Assembly (NCBI GenBank): GCA_959604655.1
Contig: CAUHCL010000008.1
Span: forward strand, 1 to 41,866
Reading direction: 5' to 3'
Length of the DNA stretch: 41,866 nt
Origin: an uncultured Alistipes sp.
Lineage (GTDB): Bacteria > Bacteroidota > Bacteroidia > Bacteroidales > Rikenellaceae
Shown here one piece after another: positions 1 through 7,153 of the stretch (within the stretch, counting starts at the first letter, position 1; each line of letters begins with the position of its first letter). A model generated the notes under the pieces. The model saw nothing but the letters and a program-made list of their open reading frames with translations, was not told the origin of the DNA and made no database searches. The position numbers and the translations under genes were made by a program.

Positions 1-709
1 AGAGCATCATGACGGTCGAGATGACGATCATGAGTATAATGCTTTCGGTGAGTAGTCCCATGAAGTAGCGCGACAGCAGCACCGTGATGGAGTCGAGCGC
101 GCGCGTCACGTTCTGTTGCAGACGTTCGGGGAACATGGCCGTCACCATCGCGTAAAACAATCCGTCCTCCTTGAGGAAGAAGAACGTTATGAACGAGATG
201 GAGAACACGGTGATGAGCGTCGACAGCGCTATGCTGATGATCGACGCGAACAGATTGTTGACCGTCTCGTAGTCGATCAGATCCTGCAACGTCGATATGA
301 TGGTTTCGCTGAGCGAGAAATCGGTTTCGGGCAGGATGAACATGTTTTGCAGGTAGGCCTGCGCATACGATATGGGGTACTCGATGGACTCGATCACCGA
401 CGTGAAATCGAGCGCTGCGAACTCACCGATCTTGTTGAATACGAGCGGTATGCACAGCGAGCACAGAGTGGCGAACACCACCCATATCACCAGCAGCGTG
501 ATCGACGCCGCGGCCCAGCGGGGCAGCCGTCGCCCGCGTATGTTCAGCCCCAGCAGGTAGCTCACCAGCGGCCGTCCCATGATGGCCAGCACCGCCGACA
601 CCAGTATGTATATGACCACGGTGCTGAAGTACCATATCAGAAAGAGTATGGCGGCCGTGGCCGTAAGGCCGACGATGAATCGTAGTATGTTCTGCGGTGT
701 GAGCGTCAT
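1..709 (-). CDS. AI-2E family transporter (PerM/TqsA type), C-terminus cut by window edge
   Basis: Translating the minus strand from an ATG at 709 gives 236 uninterrupted residues running off the window start. The protein is very hydrophobic: a helical pair covers about residues 9-45, another segment lies near 60-85, and a further pair begins near 160. The early GRPLVSYLLG stretch and the FITFFFLKEDG segment are typical of the AI-2E transporter family (PF01594), whose members are usually about 350 residues, so roughly a third is missing. These are inner-membrane permeases; substrates differ between members (autoinducer export, sodium/proton exchange), and nothing here fixes one. It lies 40 bp downstream of psd on the same strand and is probably the last visible gene of the rsfS-ftsH-cdsA-psd operon. 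The family call is fairly sure; the substrate is unknown. Confidence 0.85.
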   Translation of the reverse strand, partial: MTLTPQNILRFIVGLTATAAILFLIWYFSTVVIYILVSAVLAIMGRPLVSYLLGLNIRGRRLPRWAAASITLLVIWVVFATLCSLCIPLVFNKIGEFAALDFTSVIESIEYPISYAQAYLQNMFILPETDFSLSETIISTLQDLIDYETVNNLFASIISIALSTLITVFSISFITFFFLKEDGLFYAMVTAMFPERLQQNVTRALDSITVLLSRYFMGLLTESIILMIVISTVMML

Positions 710-749
710 GCCGTTACTGTTTTGCTGTTCGCTTATGGCCGTCGGACGC

Positions 750-1418
750 CTACTTTCTGAGGCGTACGATGGGGGTCTGCGATCCCACCACAGGGTCGCC
801 TATCTCGACCAACAGTTCGCTGTCCTTAGGTACGAGCAGGTCGATGCGCGATCCGAACTTGATGAATCCGAATACGTCGTTCTGCGTCACCTGGTCGCCG
901 ACCTTCATGTACGACACTATGCGTCGCGCGATCAGGCCCGCCACCTGACGGAACAGTATGCGTTTGCCGTCCTCCATCCTCACCACGGTGGTGGTGCGCT
1001 CGTTCTCGGTCGACGACTTGGGGTGCCATGCTATGAGGAACCGTCCCGGGTGGTACTTGCAATACTCCACCTCGCCGCTAACGGGGATCCAGTTCATGTG
1101 AACGTTGGTGATCGACATGAATATCGAGATCTGCAACATGTTCTGCTTCAGATACTCGTCCTCGTGCACGATCTCGGTCACCACCACGCGGCCGTCGCAC
1201 GGCGAGAAGACCAGCTCGGGATCGTGTATCTTCACGCGGCGCGGTTCGCGGAAGAAGGCGACGATGAAGAACCAGAAAGCCACGAGCAGCAGCGTGCCGG
1301 TGACGAGCACTCCCGTTCCGGAATGGTTGTTCTGGAAATAGTATATGAGCAACCAGAATATCAGGCAGATGAGACCCGATACGGCTATTATTCGGTAACC
1401 CTCTTTGTTGATCTTCAT
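750..1418 (-). CDS. psd: phosphatidylserine decarboxylase proenzyme, short form
   Basis: This enzyme converts phosphatidylserine to phosphatidylethanolamine at the inner membrane and depends on a pyruvoyl group made by self-cleavage. The 222-residue product has two N-terminal membrane segments (about residues 10-28 and 36-56), then the decarboxylase domain. The cleavage site is visible as KFGSRID near residues 187-193, with the Gly-Ser bond at about 189-190; Ser190 would become the pyruvoyl group. PCDGRVV and the NVHMNW segment are further family motifs. Length and site match the compact PRK05305-type enzyme. It starts 21 bp after cdsA, so CDP-diacylglycerol synthesis and a later step of phospholipid synthesis are co-transcribed. 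A phosphatidylserine synthase gene is not seen in the window. Confidence 0.95.
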   Translation of the reverse strand: MKINKEGYRIIAVSGLICLIFWLLIYYFQNNHSGTGVLVTGTLLLVAFWFFIVAFFREPRRVKIHDPELVFSPCDGRVVVTEIVHEDEYLKQNMLQISIFMSITNVHMNWIPVSGEVEYCKYHPGRFLIAWHPKSSTENERTTTVVRMEDGKRILFRQVAGLIARRIVSYMKVGDQVTQNDVFGFIKFGSRIDLLVPKDSELLVEIGDPVVGSQTPIVRLRK

Positions 1419-1439
1419 ATTGTTAGGTTTAAGGTCATT

Positions 1440-2303
1440 TTAATTCATGCAAAATACGAGGTAGATGAACACGAACGGCACCGAGAGTATCAGTGCGTCG
1501 AAACGGTCGAGCCATCCGCCGTGCCCCGGGATGATGCGTCCCGAATCCTTCACGTCGACCGAACGTTTGAACAGCGACTCCACCAGATCGCCGAACACGC
1601 CCGTTATGGCGGCTATGAGCGCCATGCCGATCCACTCGAAGTGGTCGCCGCCCATCGCCGTGGCGGCTATGTAGCCCATGCCCATCGCGCCGATGAGTCC
1701 GCCGATGAATCCCTCCCACGACTTCTTGGGCGAGATGCGCTCGAACAGGCGGTGCTTGCCCAGCGTGATGCCGAACAGATAGGCGCACACGTCGTTGGCC
1801 CATATGATGAAGAAGTAGAACAGCAGCGTCCACGGATTCCACACCCCGTGCCCGAGCAGCAGCGGGATGAAGAAGAGCAGCGACATGGGCAAAGCCACGT
1901 ACACCACGCCCGTGAGCGTCGATCCTATGTTGGCTATGGGCGTGGCGCTCTTGCGGTAGAGCTCGCAGATGAACATCAGCGGCACCAGCATCATTATGTA
2001 GAGCATGAGTCCCACGGTGAGCATCAGGTATTTGTCGCTCAGGGTGCTCTCGGTGTCGAAGAACCACATCAGGGCGAACGCCACCGTCATCACTATGGCT
2101 CCCGCCACCAGTCCCAGCGTCTTCTGGGGCGAGTAGCCCGCTTTCTCGGCCATGCGGTAGAACTCCCACTCGCCGCCCAGAATTATCATCAGCAACAGGG
2201 CGCCGAAACTCCATTTCGACCAAAGGATGGTCCCCAGCACTACTGCGAGCAGCACCACGCCGCTCACGGCGCGCACCCACAGGTTTTTCATCTTATCGGT
2301 CAT
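1440..2303 (-). CDS. cdsA: phosphatidate cytidylyltransferase (CDP-diacylglycerol synthase)
   Basis: CdsA makes CDP-diacylglycerol from phosphatidic acid and CTP, the entry point to all membrane phospholipids. The 287-residue product is almost entirely hydrophobic helices. It ends with the CDS signature near residues 243-267: SLFKRSVDVKDS followed by IIPGHGGWLDR, holding the KD and DR acidic residues that bind magnesium and CTP. Its ATG overlaps the ftsH stop codon as ATGA, which supports this start and translational coupling to ftsH. psd follows after a 21 bp gap. The pairing of ftsH with cdsA suits co-control of membrane proteolysis and lipid supply, though this is inference. Confidence 0.96.
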   Translation of the reverse strand: MTDKMKNLWVRAVSGVVLLAVVLGTILWSKWSFGALLLMIILGGEWEFYRMAEKAGYSPQKTLGLVAGAIVMTVAFALMWFFDTESTLSDKYLMLTVGLMLYIMMLVPLMFICELYRKSATPIANIGSTLTGVVYVALPMSLLFFIPLLLGHGVWNPWTLLFYFFIIWANDVCAYLFGITLGKHRLFERISPKKSWEGFIGGLIGAMGMGYIAATAMGGDHFEWIGMALIAAITGVFGDLVESLFKRSVDVKDSGRIIPGHGGWLDRFDALILSVPFVFIYLVFCMN

Positions 2304-4312
2304 ATCTTTCGGGTCTGTTCTTCATTTTCGGGTTTGGGAGCGGCAGCGTCGGTCGCGCTCTCGCACGGCTCCGCGCCTTCGGCATCTGCGGCCTGCTTCG
2401 CGCTTTGGGCCGACGGGCCGAGTATGGGTTCTATGTCCTCGGCATAGATGGTCTCCTTTTCGAGCAGCAGATCGGCCATGGCGTTTATGCGGTCGTTCTT
2501 TTCCTCGATGATTTTTCGGGCGCGCCCGTAGGCCTCGGCCATTATGCGGCGCACTTCGTCGTCGATCTCGCGGGCGGTCTGCTCGCTGAAAGGCTTGGTG
2601 AAGGTGTCGCGCGTACCCGTCGAGTCGTAGTAGCTTATGGGGCCTATCTTCTTACTCATGCCGTAGTAGGCCACCATGGCGTAGGTCATCTTGGTGGCGC
2701 GCTCCAGGTCGCTCAACGCTCCCGCGCCGAGAGTGCCGTAGTTGACCTCCTCGGCTATGCGGCCGCCCAGCATCCCCGCCAGCTGCTCTTCGAGAGTGGC
2801 GTTGGTGACGTGCACACGCTCCTCGTCGGGCACCGACCATGTGGCACCCAGACTGTTGCCGCGCGGCACGATGGTCACTTTCAGCACGGGATCGCATTCA
2901 GCCAGCGACCACATCACGGTGGCGTGGCCCGCCTCGTGGATGGCCGTCGCGCGACGCTCGGCCTTGGTCATTAGCTTGTTGCGCTTTTCGAGTCCGCCTA
3001 TTATGCGGTCTATGGCCGATATGAAGTCCTCTTTGCCCACCTGCTTCTTGTCGTGGCGCGCGGCTATGAGCGCGGCCTCGTTGCAGACGTTGGCTATGTC
3101 GGCTCCCGAGAACCCGGGGGTCTGCTTGGCCAGGAACGCACGGTCGAGCTGCGGATCGAGCTTCAGGTTGCGCAGGTGCACGTCGAAGATCTCCTCGCGC
3201 TCCTTGGCGTCGGGCAGCCCCACCTGTATCTGACGGTCGAAGCGGCCCGCGCGCATCAACGCCTTGTCGAGAATGTCGGCACGGTTGGTGGCGGCCAGCA
3301 CTATCACGCCCGCGTTGGTCTGGAATCCGTCCATCTCCGTCAGGAGCTGGTTGAGTGTGTTCTCGCGCTCGTCATTGCCCGAGAATCCCGCGTTCTTGCC
3401 GCGTGCGCGGCCTATGGCGTCGATCTCGTCGATGAATACTATGCAGGGTGCCTTCTGCTTGGCCTGCTCGAACAGATCGCGTACGCGCGAGGCGCCCACG
3501 CCCACGAACATCTCCACGAAATCGGATCCCGAAATCGAGAGAAAAGGCACGTTGGCCTCGCCCGCCACGGCCTTGGCCAGCAGCGTCTTGCCCGTTCCCG
3601 GGGGGCCTACCAGCAGCGCGCCTTTGGGGATCTTGGCTCCCAGCTCGCGGTATTTGTCGGCCTTGCGGAGGAAATCTACTATCTCCATGATCTCCACCTT
3701 GGCCTCGGCCAGTCCCGCGACATCCTTGAACGTCACGCGTTTGCCCGCATCGTCCTTGTCGAACACCTGCGCGCGCGCCTTGCCCACGTTCATGATATTG
3801 CCGCCCGCGCCTCCGCCGCCGCGCGACATGGTGCGGATGATGAAGAACCATATGCCGATCAGGATCACCCACGGCAGCAGGTTGATGAGGATGTTGCCCC
3901 AGGGGCTCGATTCATTCTTGTACTCGATGCTTACGGGGTTGTCCTCCATGCCCGATTCGGCCACGGCCTCCTTGACGTCGTTGTCCAGAAGCTCCACCGA
4001 ACCGATGTTGAACACTATCTGTTCGCCCTCCTTGGGCATCCGTTTCAGCACATCGTCGCTCCCGCTGCGGTATCTCTCTATCGCCTCTTCGGTGAGGTAG
4101 ACGTTGGCCGTGCGGCCGTCGATGACCGTGATGCGCTCCACCTCGCCGTTGCGGACCATCTTGCGCACGGTGTTCCAGTTGCCCGCCAGAGGTTGCGAAT
4201 CGCCGCCCGCATAGAATGAGTAACCGATGATAATCATTATCAACGCGACCCATATCCACATGAAATTGGGTCTGACGGTCACCCTTATGTCGTTCTTTTT
4301 CTTGTTTGCCAT
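2300..4312 (-). CDS. ftsH: ATP-dependent zinc metalloprotease FtsH
   Basis: FtsH is the membrane-anchored AAA+ protease that degrades misfolded membrane proteins and selected regulators. In the 670-residue product, membrane segments lie at about 17-34 and 139-160, flanking a periplasmic domain. The AAA module has Walker A GPPGTGKT (236-243), Walker B IVFIDE (about 291-296), pore residues MFVG (268-271) and the second-region-of-homology arginines in RAGRFDR. The zinc protease motif HEAGH is at 459-463. The last 40 or so residues form an acidic, low-complexity Ala/Glu-rich tail without recognisable domain. It is nine bases downstream of rsfS and overlaps cdsA by four bases, so it sits mid-operon. 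No unusual change is seen in the catalytic motifs. Confidence 0.98.
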   Translation of the reverse strand: MANKKKNDIRVTVRPNFMWIWVALIMIIIGYSFYAGGDSQPLAGNWNTVRKMVRNGEVERITVIDGRTANVYLTEEAIERYRSGSDDVLKRMPKEGEQIVFNIGSVELLDNDVKEAVAESGMEDNPVSIEYKNESSPWGNILINLLPWVILIGIWFFIIRTMSRGGGGAGGNIMNVGKARAQVFDKDDAGKRVTFKDVAGLAEAKVEIMEIVDFLRKADKYRELGAKIPKGALLVGPPGTGKTLLAKAVAGEANVPFLSISGSDFVEMFVGVGASRVRDLFEQAKQKAPCIVFIDEIDAIGRARGKNAGFSGNDERENTLNQLLTEMDGFQTNAGVIVLAATNRADILDKALMRAGRFDRQIQVGLPDAKEREEIFDVHLRNLKLDPQLDRAFLAKQTPGFSGADIANVCNEAALIAARHDKKQVGKEDFISAIDRIIGGLEKRNKLMTKAERRATAIHEAGHATVMWSLAECDPVLKVTIVPRGNSLGATWSVPDEERVHVTNATLEEQLAGMLGGRIAEEVNYGTLGAGALSDLERATKMTYAMVAYYGMSKKIGPISYYDSTGTRDTFTKPFSEQTAREIDDEVRRIMAEAYGRARKIIEEKNDRINAMADLLLEKETIYAEDIEPILGPSAQSAKQAADAEGAEPCESATDAAAPKPENEEQTRKI

Positions 4313-4321
4313 AAAATGAAC

Positions 4322-4672
4322 CTAAAGTTCGTAATCGTATCTCTTAATCGGCGCGTCGGCCCACAACTCTTCGAGTTTGTAGTATTGGCGCAACTCGGTC
4401 TGGAAGATGTGCACCACCACATCCACATAGTCCATCGCTATCCAGAAGGCGTTCTGCTGCCCCTCGATCCGCCAGAGCTTCTCGCCCGTCTTTTCCAGCA
4501 CATCCTGCTCGATGCCGTCGGCTATGGCCGCCACCTGGGTGGTGGAGTCGGCGTTGCAGACCACGAAATGCGAACATACGGCTCCGTCGAATCCCGTGAG
4601 GTCCAACGATACAATATCCTTACCCTTTTTATCCTGAATGGCTCCGACTATGGTTTCGATCAATTTTTCCAT
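4322..4672 (-). CDS. rsfS: ribosomal silencing factor RsfS
   Basis: RsfS binds ribosomal protein L14 and blocks joining of the 30S and 50S subunits, slowing translation on starvation. From the ATG at 4672 the product is 116 residues, the usual family size. It shows the DUF143/RsfS pattern: DIVSLDLTGFDGAVCSHFVV, then WRIEGQQNAFWIAMDYVDVVVHIF and YKLEELWADA. An upstream in-frame ATG at 4687 would add five residues; I prefer 4672 because MEKLIETIVGAI aligns with the usual family start. A Bacteroidota-type promoter lies just upstream (4701-4731), making this the first gene of the operon with ftsH, cdsA and psd. Confidence 0.93.
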   Translation of the reverse strand: MEKLIETIVGAIQDKKGKDIVSLDLTGFDGAVCSHFVVCNADSTTQVAAIADGIEQDVLEKTGEKLWRIEGQQNAFWIAMDYVDVVVHIFQTELRQYYKLEELWADAPIKRYDYEL

Positions 4673-4700
4673 ATATAAAAAATGCACGCGTATAACTTCG

Positions 4701-4731
4701 CAAATATATTACATTTTTGCGAGATTACGAA
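4701..4731 (-). promoter_or_regulatory. promoter of the rsfS-ftsH-cdsA-psd operon
   Basis: Read on the minus strand, the -7 element TATATTTG (4701-4708) matches TAnnTTTG exactly. The -33 element TTCG (4728-4731) is three of four to TTTG, at 19 bases. Transcription would start near 4694, giving a short leader before the rsfS ATG at 4672. Confidence 0.7.
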
Positions 4732-4790
4732 ATCATGCGACGTGGGATGTTCGTCGGGAAATGGTGCGGGGCATAAAAACGCTTTGTTTT

Positions 4791-4887
4791 TCGACATCGC
4801 CGAGCGATGTCGGCAGTTCGCCGCCACCCCCTGCGGCGGACTGCAACTCGCCGCAGGCTCGTGCATCCTCCGCTGTCGGCGAACAGC
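4791..4887 (-). repeat. structured intergenic repeat, copy A
   Basis: This is a full copy of a family found five times in the window. Read on the minus strand it starts with GCTGTTCGCCGACAGC, passes through GCAGTCCGCCGC and GGCGGCGAACTGCCGAC, and ends in a hairpin with 9 bp arms (CGACATCGC, loop of three, GCGATGTCG at 4792-4812). The segments GTTCGCCG and CGGCGAAC are exact complements, so an outer stem can close the element. It lies 29 bp past the oxyR stop, in the same orientation as oxyR, and before the rsfS promoter. In this copy the terminal stem is CGACATCGC where copies D and E have CGACATGGC, with both arms changed together. Confidence 0.85.
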
Positions 4888-4916
4888 CTGCTGCATGCAA
4901 GATGCAAGGCGTGAAT

Positions 4917-5819
4917 TTATTTCATCGCCGCCGTGCCCGCGTGTTCGAGGATGGTGCTCTCCAGAGCGTTGATTATCGAGTTTTTGACGTAGGTGCGCCG
5001 CACGGCTATGGCTATGCGCCGCGAGGTGGCGCCCTTGGCCAGCGTCTTCACCTGTCGGCGGCGCTCGGCGGGGATGTATTCGAGCGCCATCTCGGGTATT
5101 ATGGTGAGGCACGAGGTGCAGTCGACGATACGCATCAGCGTGTCGAGCGATCCCGACTCGAAGTGGTAGTGCGACGGGACGTTGCGGCGCGCCTGGCACA
5201 GCTCGATTATCTGGTCGCGCATGCAGTTGCCCGGGCTGAGCAGTATGAGATCCTTCAGGTCGATATCCTCTATGCGTATGTTCGAGCGCTCGAACAGCGG
5301 GTTCGACTGCGACACGTAGGCGAAGAAACGGTCGCTGAACAGGTCGCGTTCGGGGATCCCCTCGCCGCAGGTACCGCTGGCCACCAGCGCGGCGTCGATG
5401 TCGTCGCGGCGGAGCGCCTCCACGATGTCGGCCGTCACCATCTCGCGTATCTCCAGCTCCACGCGCGGATAGCTCCTGACGAAATCGGGTATGAACTTGT
5501 GCAGCAGGTAAGGGGCTATGGTGGGGATCACGCCCAGCCGCAGCTTTCCCGAGGTCTCGCCCTTGAGCTCCAGCACCGATTCGCGTATGCTTTCGTAGGC
5601 GCGCAGTGTCTCGCGCGCCTGCGCTATGACCACCGTACCCACTTCGGTGGGGATGACGGGCTTTTTCGAGCGGTCGAGCAGCACCGCGCCCAGCTCCTCT
5701 TCCAGCGATTTGATCTGCATGCTGAGCGACGGCTGCGTCACGAAACAGCGCTCCGAGGCCGCCGAGAAACTGCCGCAGTTGGCCACTTCAAGAAGATACT
5801 GAAGCTGAATGATAGTCAT
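4917..5819 (-). CDS. oxyR: hydrogen peroxide-sensing LysR-type regulator OxyR
   Basis: From the ATG at 5819 the product is 300 residues, standard for LysR regulators. The N-terminal winged helix-turn-helix covers about residues 2-60 (QLQYLLEVANCGSFSAAS, then FVTQPSLSMQIKSLE). The substrate-binding domain follows from about 90. The segment GNCMRDQIIELC places cysteines at residues 199 and 208, the positions and spacing of the two redox-active cysteines of E. coli OxyR. This is the main reason for calling OxyR rather than another LysR protein. Peroxide would form the disulfide and turn the protein into an activator of catalase and peroxiredoxin genes, none of which are in the window. It is divergent from trpS, with its own promoter at 5842-5873. 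A longer reading from 5945 has no support. Confidence 0.92.
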   Translation of the reverse strand: MTIIQLQYLLEVANCGSFSAASERCFVTQPSLSMQIKSLEEELGAVLLDRSKKPVIPTEVGTVVIAQARETLRAYESIRESVLELKGETSGKLRLGVIPTIAPYLLHKFIPDFVRSYPRVELEIREMVTADIVEALRRDDIDAALVASGTCGEGIPERDLFSDRFFAYVSQSNPLFERSNIRIEDIDLKDLILLSPGNCMRDQIIELCQARRNVPSHYHFESGSLDTLMRIVDCTSCLTIIPEMALEYIPAERRRQVKTLAKGATSRRIAIAVRRTYVKNSIINALESTILEHAGTAAMK

Positions 5820-5841
5820 AGGCAACAAACAAATGTTTTCG

Positions 5842-5873
5842 CAAATGTATAAAAAAAAATTATAGACGTCAAG
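5842..5873 (-). promoter_or_regulatory. oxyR promoter
   Basis: On the minus strand the -7 element TACATTTG (5842-5849) is an exact TAnnTTTG match, with CTTG (5870-5873) 20 bases upstream (three of four to TTTG). The predicted start gives a leader of about 15 bases before the ATG at 5819. The -33 element lies three bases from the -33 of the divergent trpS promoter, so a regulator bound here could affect both. Confidence 0.75.
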
Positions 5874-5876
5874 TTT

Positions 5877-5908
5877 TTTGGCCCCGCGGGCATAAATTCG
5901 TATTTTTG
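5877..5908 (+). promoter_or_regulatory. trpS promoter
   Basis: TTTG at 5877-5880, exactly 20 bases, then TATTTTTG at 5901-5908 is a complete match to the Bacteroidota sigma-ABfr consensus. Transcription would begin near 5915. The leader of about 60 bases contains a small hairpin with 7 bp GC-rich arms (GGGCGGC and GCCGCCC, about 5918-5937) of unknown purpose. Confidence 0.85.
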
Positions 5909-5973
5909 CGGCTAACAGGGCGGCCGCGATGCCGCCCCGACACATAAGCTATTTAATTTAAGTCATATAACAA

Positions 5974-7065
5974 ATGGGTAAAGTTATTCTTACGGGCGAC
6001 CGTCCCACGGGCCGTCTCCATCTGGGACACTACGTGGGTTCGCTCCGCCAGCGCGTCGAGTTGCAGAACTCGGGCGAGTTCGACAAGATTTTCATAATGA
6101 TAGCCGACGCGCAGGCGCTCACCGACAATGCCGACAACCCCGACAAGGTGCGCGAGAACATCATCGAGGTCGCGCTCGACTATCTGTCGTGCGGCATCGA
6201 TCCCGCCAAATCGACCATATTCATTCAGAGCATGGTTCCCGAGCTGTGCGAACTGGCGTTCTACTACATGAACCTCGTCACGGTGGCGCGTCTGGAACGC
6301 AACCCCACGGTGAAGAGCGAGATCGTCATGCGCGAATTCGGCAAATCGATCCCCGTGGGATTCTACACCTACCCCATCTCGCAGGCCTCGGACATCACCG
6401 CCTTCCGCGCCACGACCGTCCCCGCGGGCGAGGACCAGGAGCCTATGGTGGAGCAGACGCGCGAGATAGTCCACAAGTTCAATTCGGTCTACGGCCCCAC
6501 GCTGGTCGAGCCCGAGATCCTGCTGCCGAAGAACGCCGCGTGCCTGCGACTGCCGGGTACCGACGGCAAGGCCAAGATGAGCAAGTCGCTGGGCAACTGC
6601 ATCTATCTCTCCGACTCGGCCGAGGATGTGCGCAAGAAGGTGATGAGCATGTACACCGATCCCAACCACCTGCGCATCGAGGATCCCGGGTCGCTGGAGG
6701 GCAACTGCGTGTTCACCTACCTCGACGCCTTCTCGCGTCCCGAGCATTTCGCCGAGTTCCTGCCCGACTACGCCTCGCTCGACGAGCTGAAGGCACATTA
6801 TCAGCGCGGCGGTCTGGGCGACGTTAAGGTCAAGAAGTTCCTCAATGCCGTGCTTCAGCAGATGCTGGAGCCCATCCGCGAACGCCGAAAGGAGTACGAG
6901 CACGATATCGAGGGCGTGTACGACATGCTGCGCCGCGGTTGCACCGTGGCGCGCGCCGAGGCGGCCGAGACGCTGGAGATGGTGAAGCGTTCGATGAAGA
7001 TCGACTACTTCGAGGATACGGAGATGATCCGCCGTCAGTCGGAGCGGTACAAGCAAGGGAAATAG
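5974..7065 (+). CDS. trpS: tryptophanyl-tRNA synthetase
   Basis: TrpS charges tRNA-Trp with tryptophan using ATP. The 363-residue product is a class I synthetase. The HIGH-type signature is HLGH at residues 16-19 after TGDRPTGRL, and the second signature KMSKS is at 201-205. AGEDQEP (about 151-157) belongs to the tryptophanyl-adenylate pocket region. It is slightly longer than the roughly 330-residue E. coli enzyme, as is common in this phylum. The ATG follows an AT-rich leader without a Shine-Dalgarno sequence, usual for Bacteroidota. It is divergent from oxyR with its own strong promoter and is followed at once by repeat copy B. Confidence 0.96.
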   Translation: MGKVILTGDRPTGRLHLGHYVGSLRQRVELQNSGEFDKIFIMIADAQALTDNADNPDKVRENIIEVALDYLSCGIDPAKSTIFIQSMVPELCELAFYYMNLVTVARLERNPTVKSEIVMREFGKSIPVGFYTYPISQASDITAFRATTVPAGEDQEPMVEQTREIVHKFNSVYGPTLVEPEILLPKNAACLRLPGTDGKAKMSKSLGNCIYLSDSAEDVRKKVMSMYTDPNHLRIEDPGSLEGNCVFTYLDAFSRPEHFAEFLPDYASLDELKAHYQRGGLGDVKVKKFLNAVLQQMLEPIRERRKEYEHDIEGVYDMLRRGCTVARAEAAETLEMVKRSMKIDYFEDTEMIRRQSERYKQGK

Positions 7066-7070
7066 GCGTC

Positions 7071-7123
7071 GCAGTCCGCCGCGTGGGGCGTCGGCTAACT
7101 GCCGACATTGCTCGGCGATGTCG
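7071..7123 (+). repeat. structured intergenic repeat, copy B (5'-truncated)
   Basis: Only the 3' half of the repeat is present: GCAGTCCGCCGCG, a diverged middle, CTGCCGAC, and the terminal hairpin CGACATTGC/GCGATGTCG (7103-7123) with one G-T wobble. It starts five bases after the trpS stop and has the same orientation as trpS. It may serve as the trpS terminator. Confidence 0.7.
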
Positions 7124-7153
7124 AGATATTTCCACGATTATTAAATTTCCGAT

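Noticed and set aside
579..2447. Long plus-strand open frame opposite psd and cdsA, and many similar frames opposite other genes
   Set aside because: The opposite strand carries recognisable proteins with intact motifs. The open frames come from GC-rich codon bias and their products are Arg/His/Gly-rich without family features.
5820..5945. Longer start for oxyR
   Set aside because: The extra residues cross both promoters, and the ATG at 5819 puts the redox cysteines at the canonical 199 and 208.
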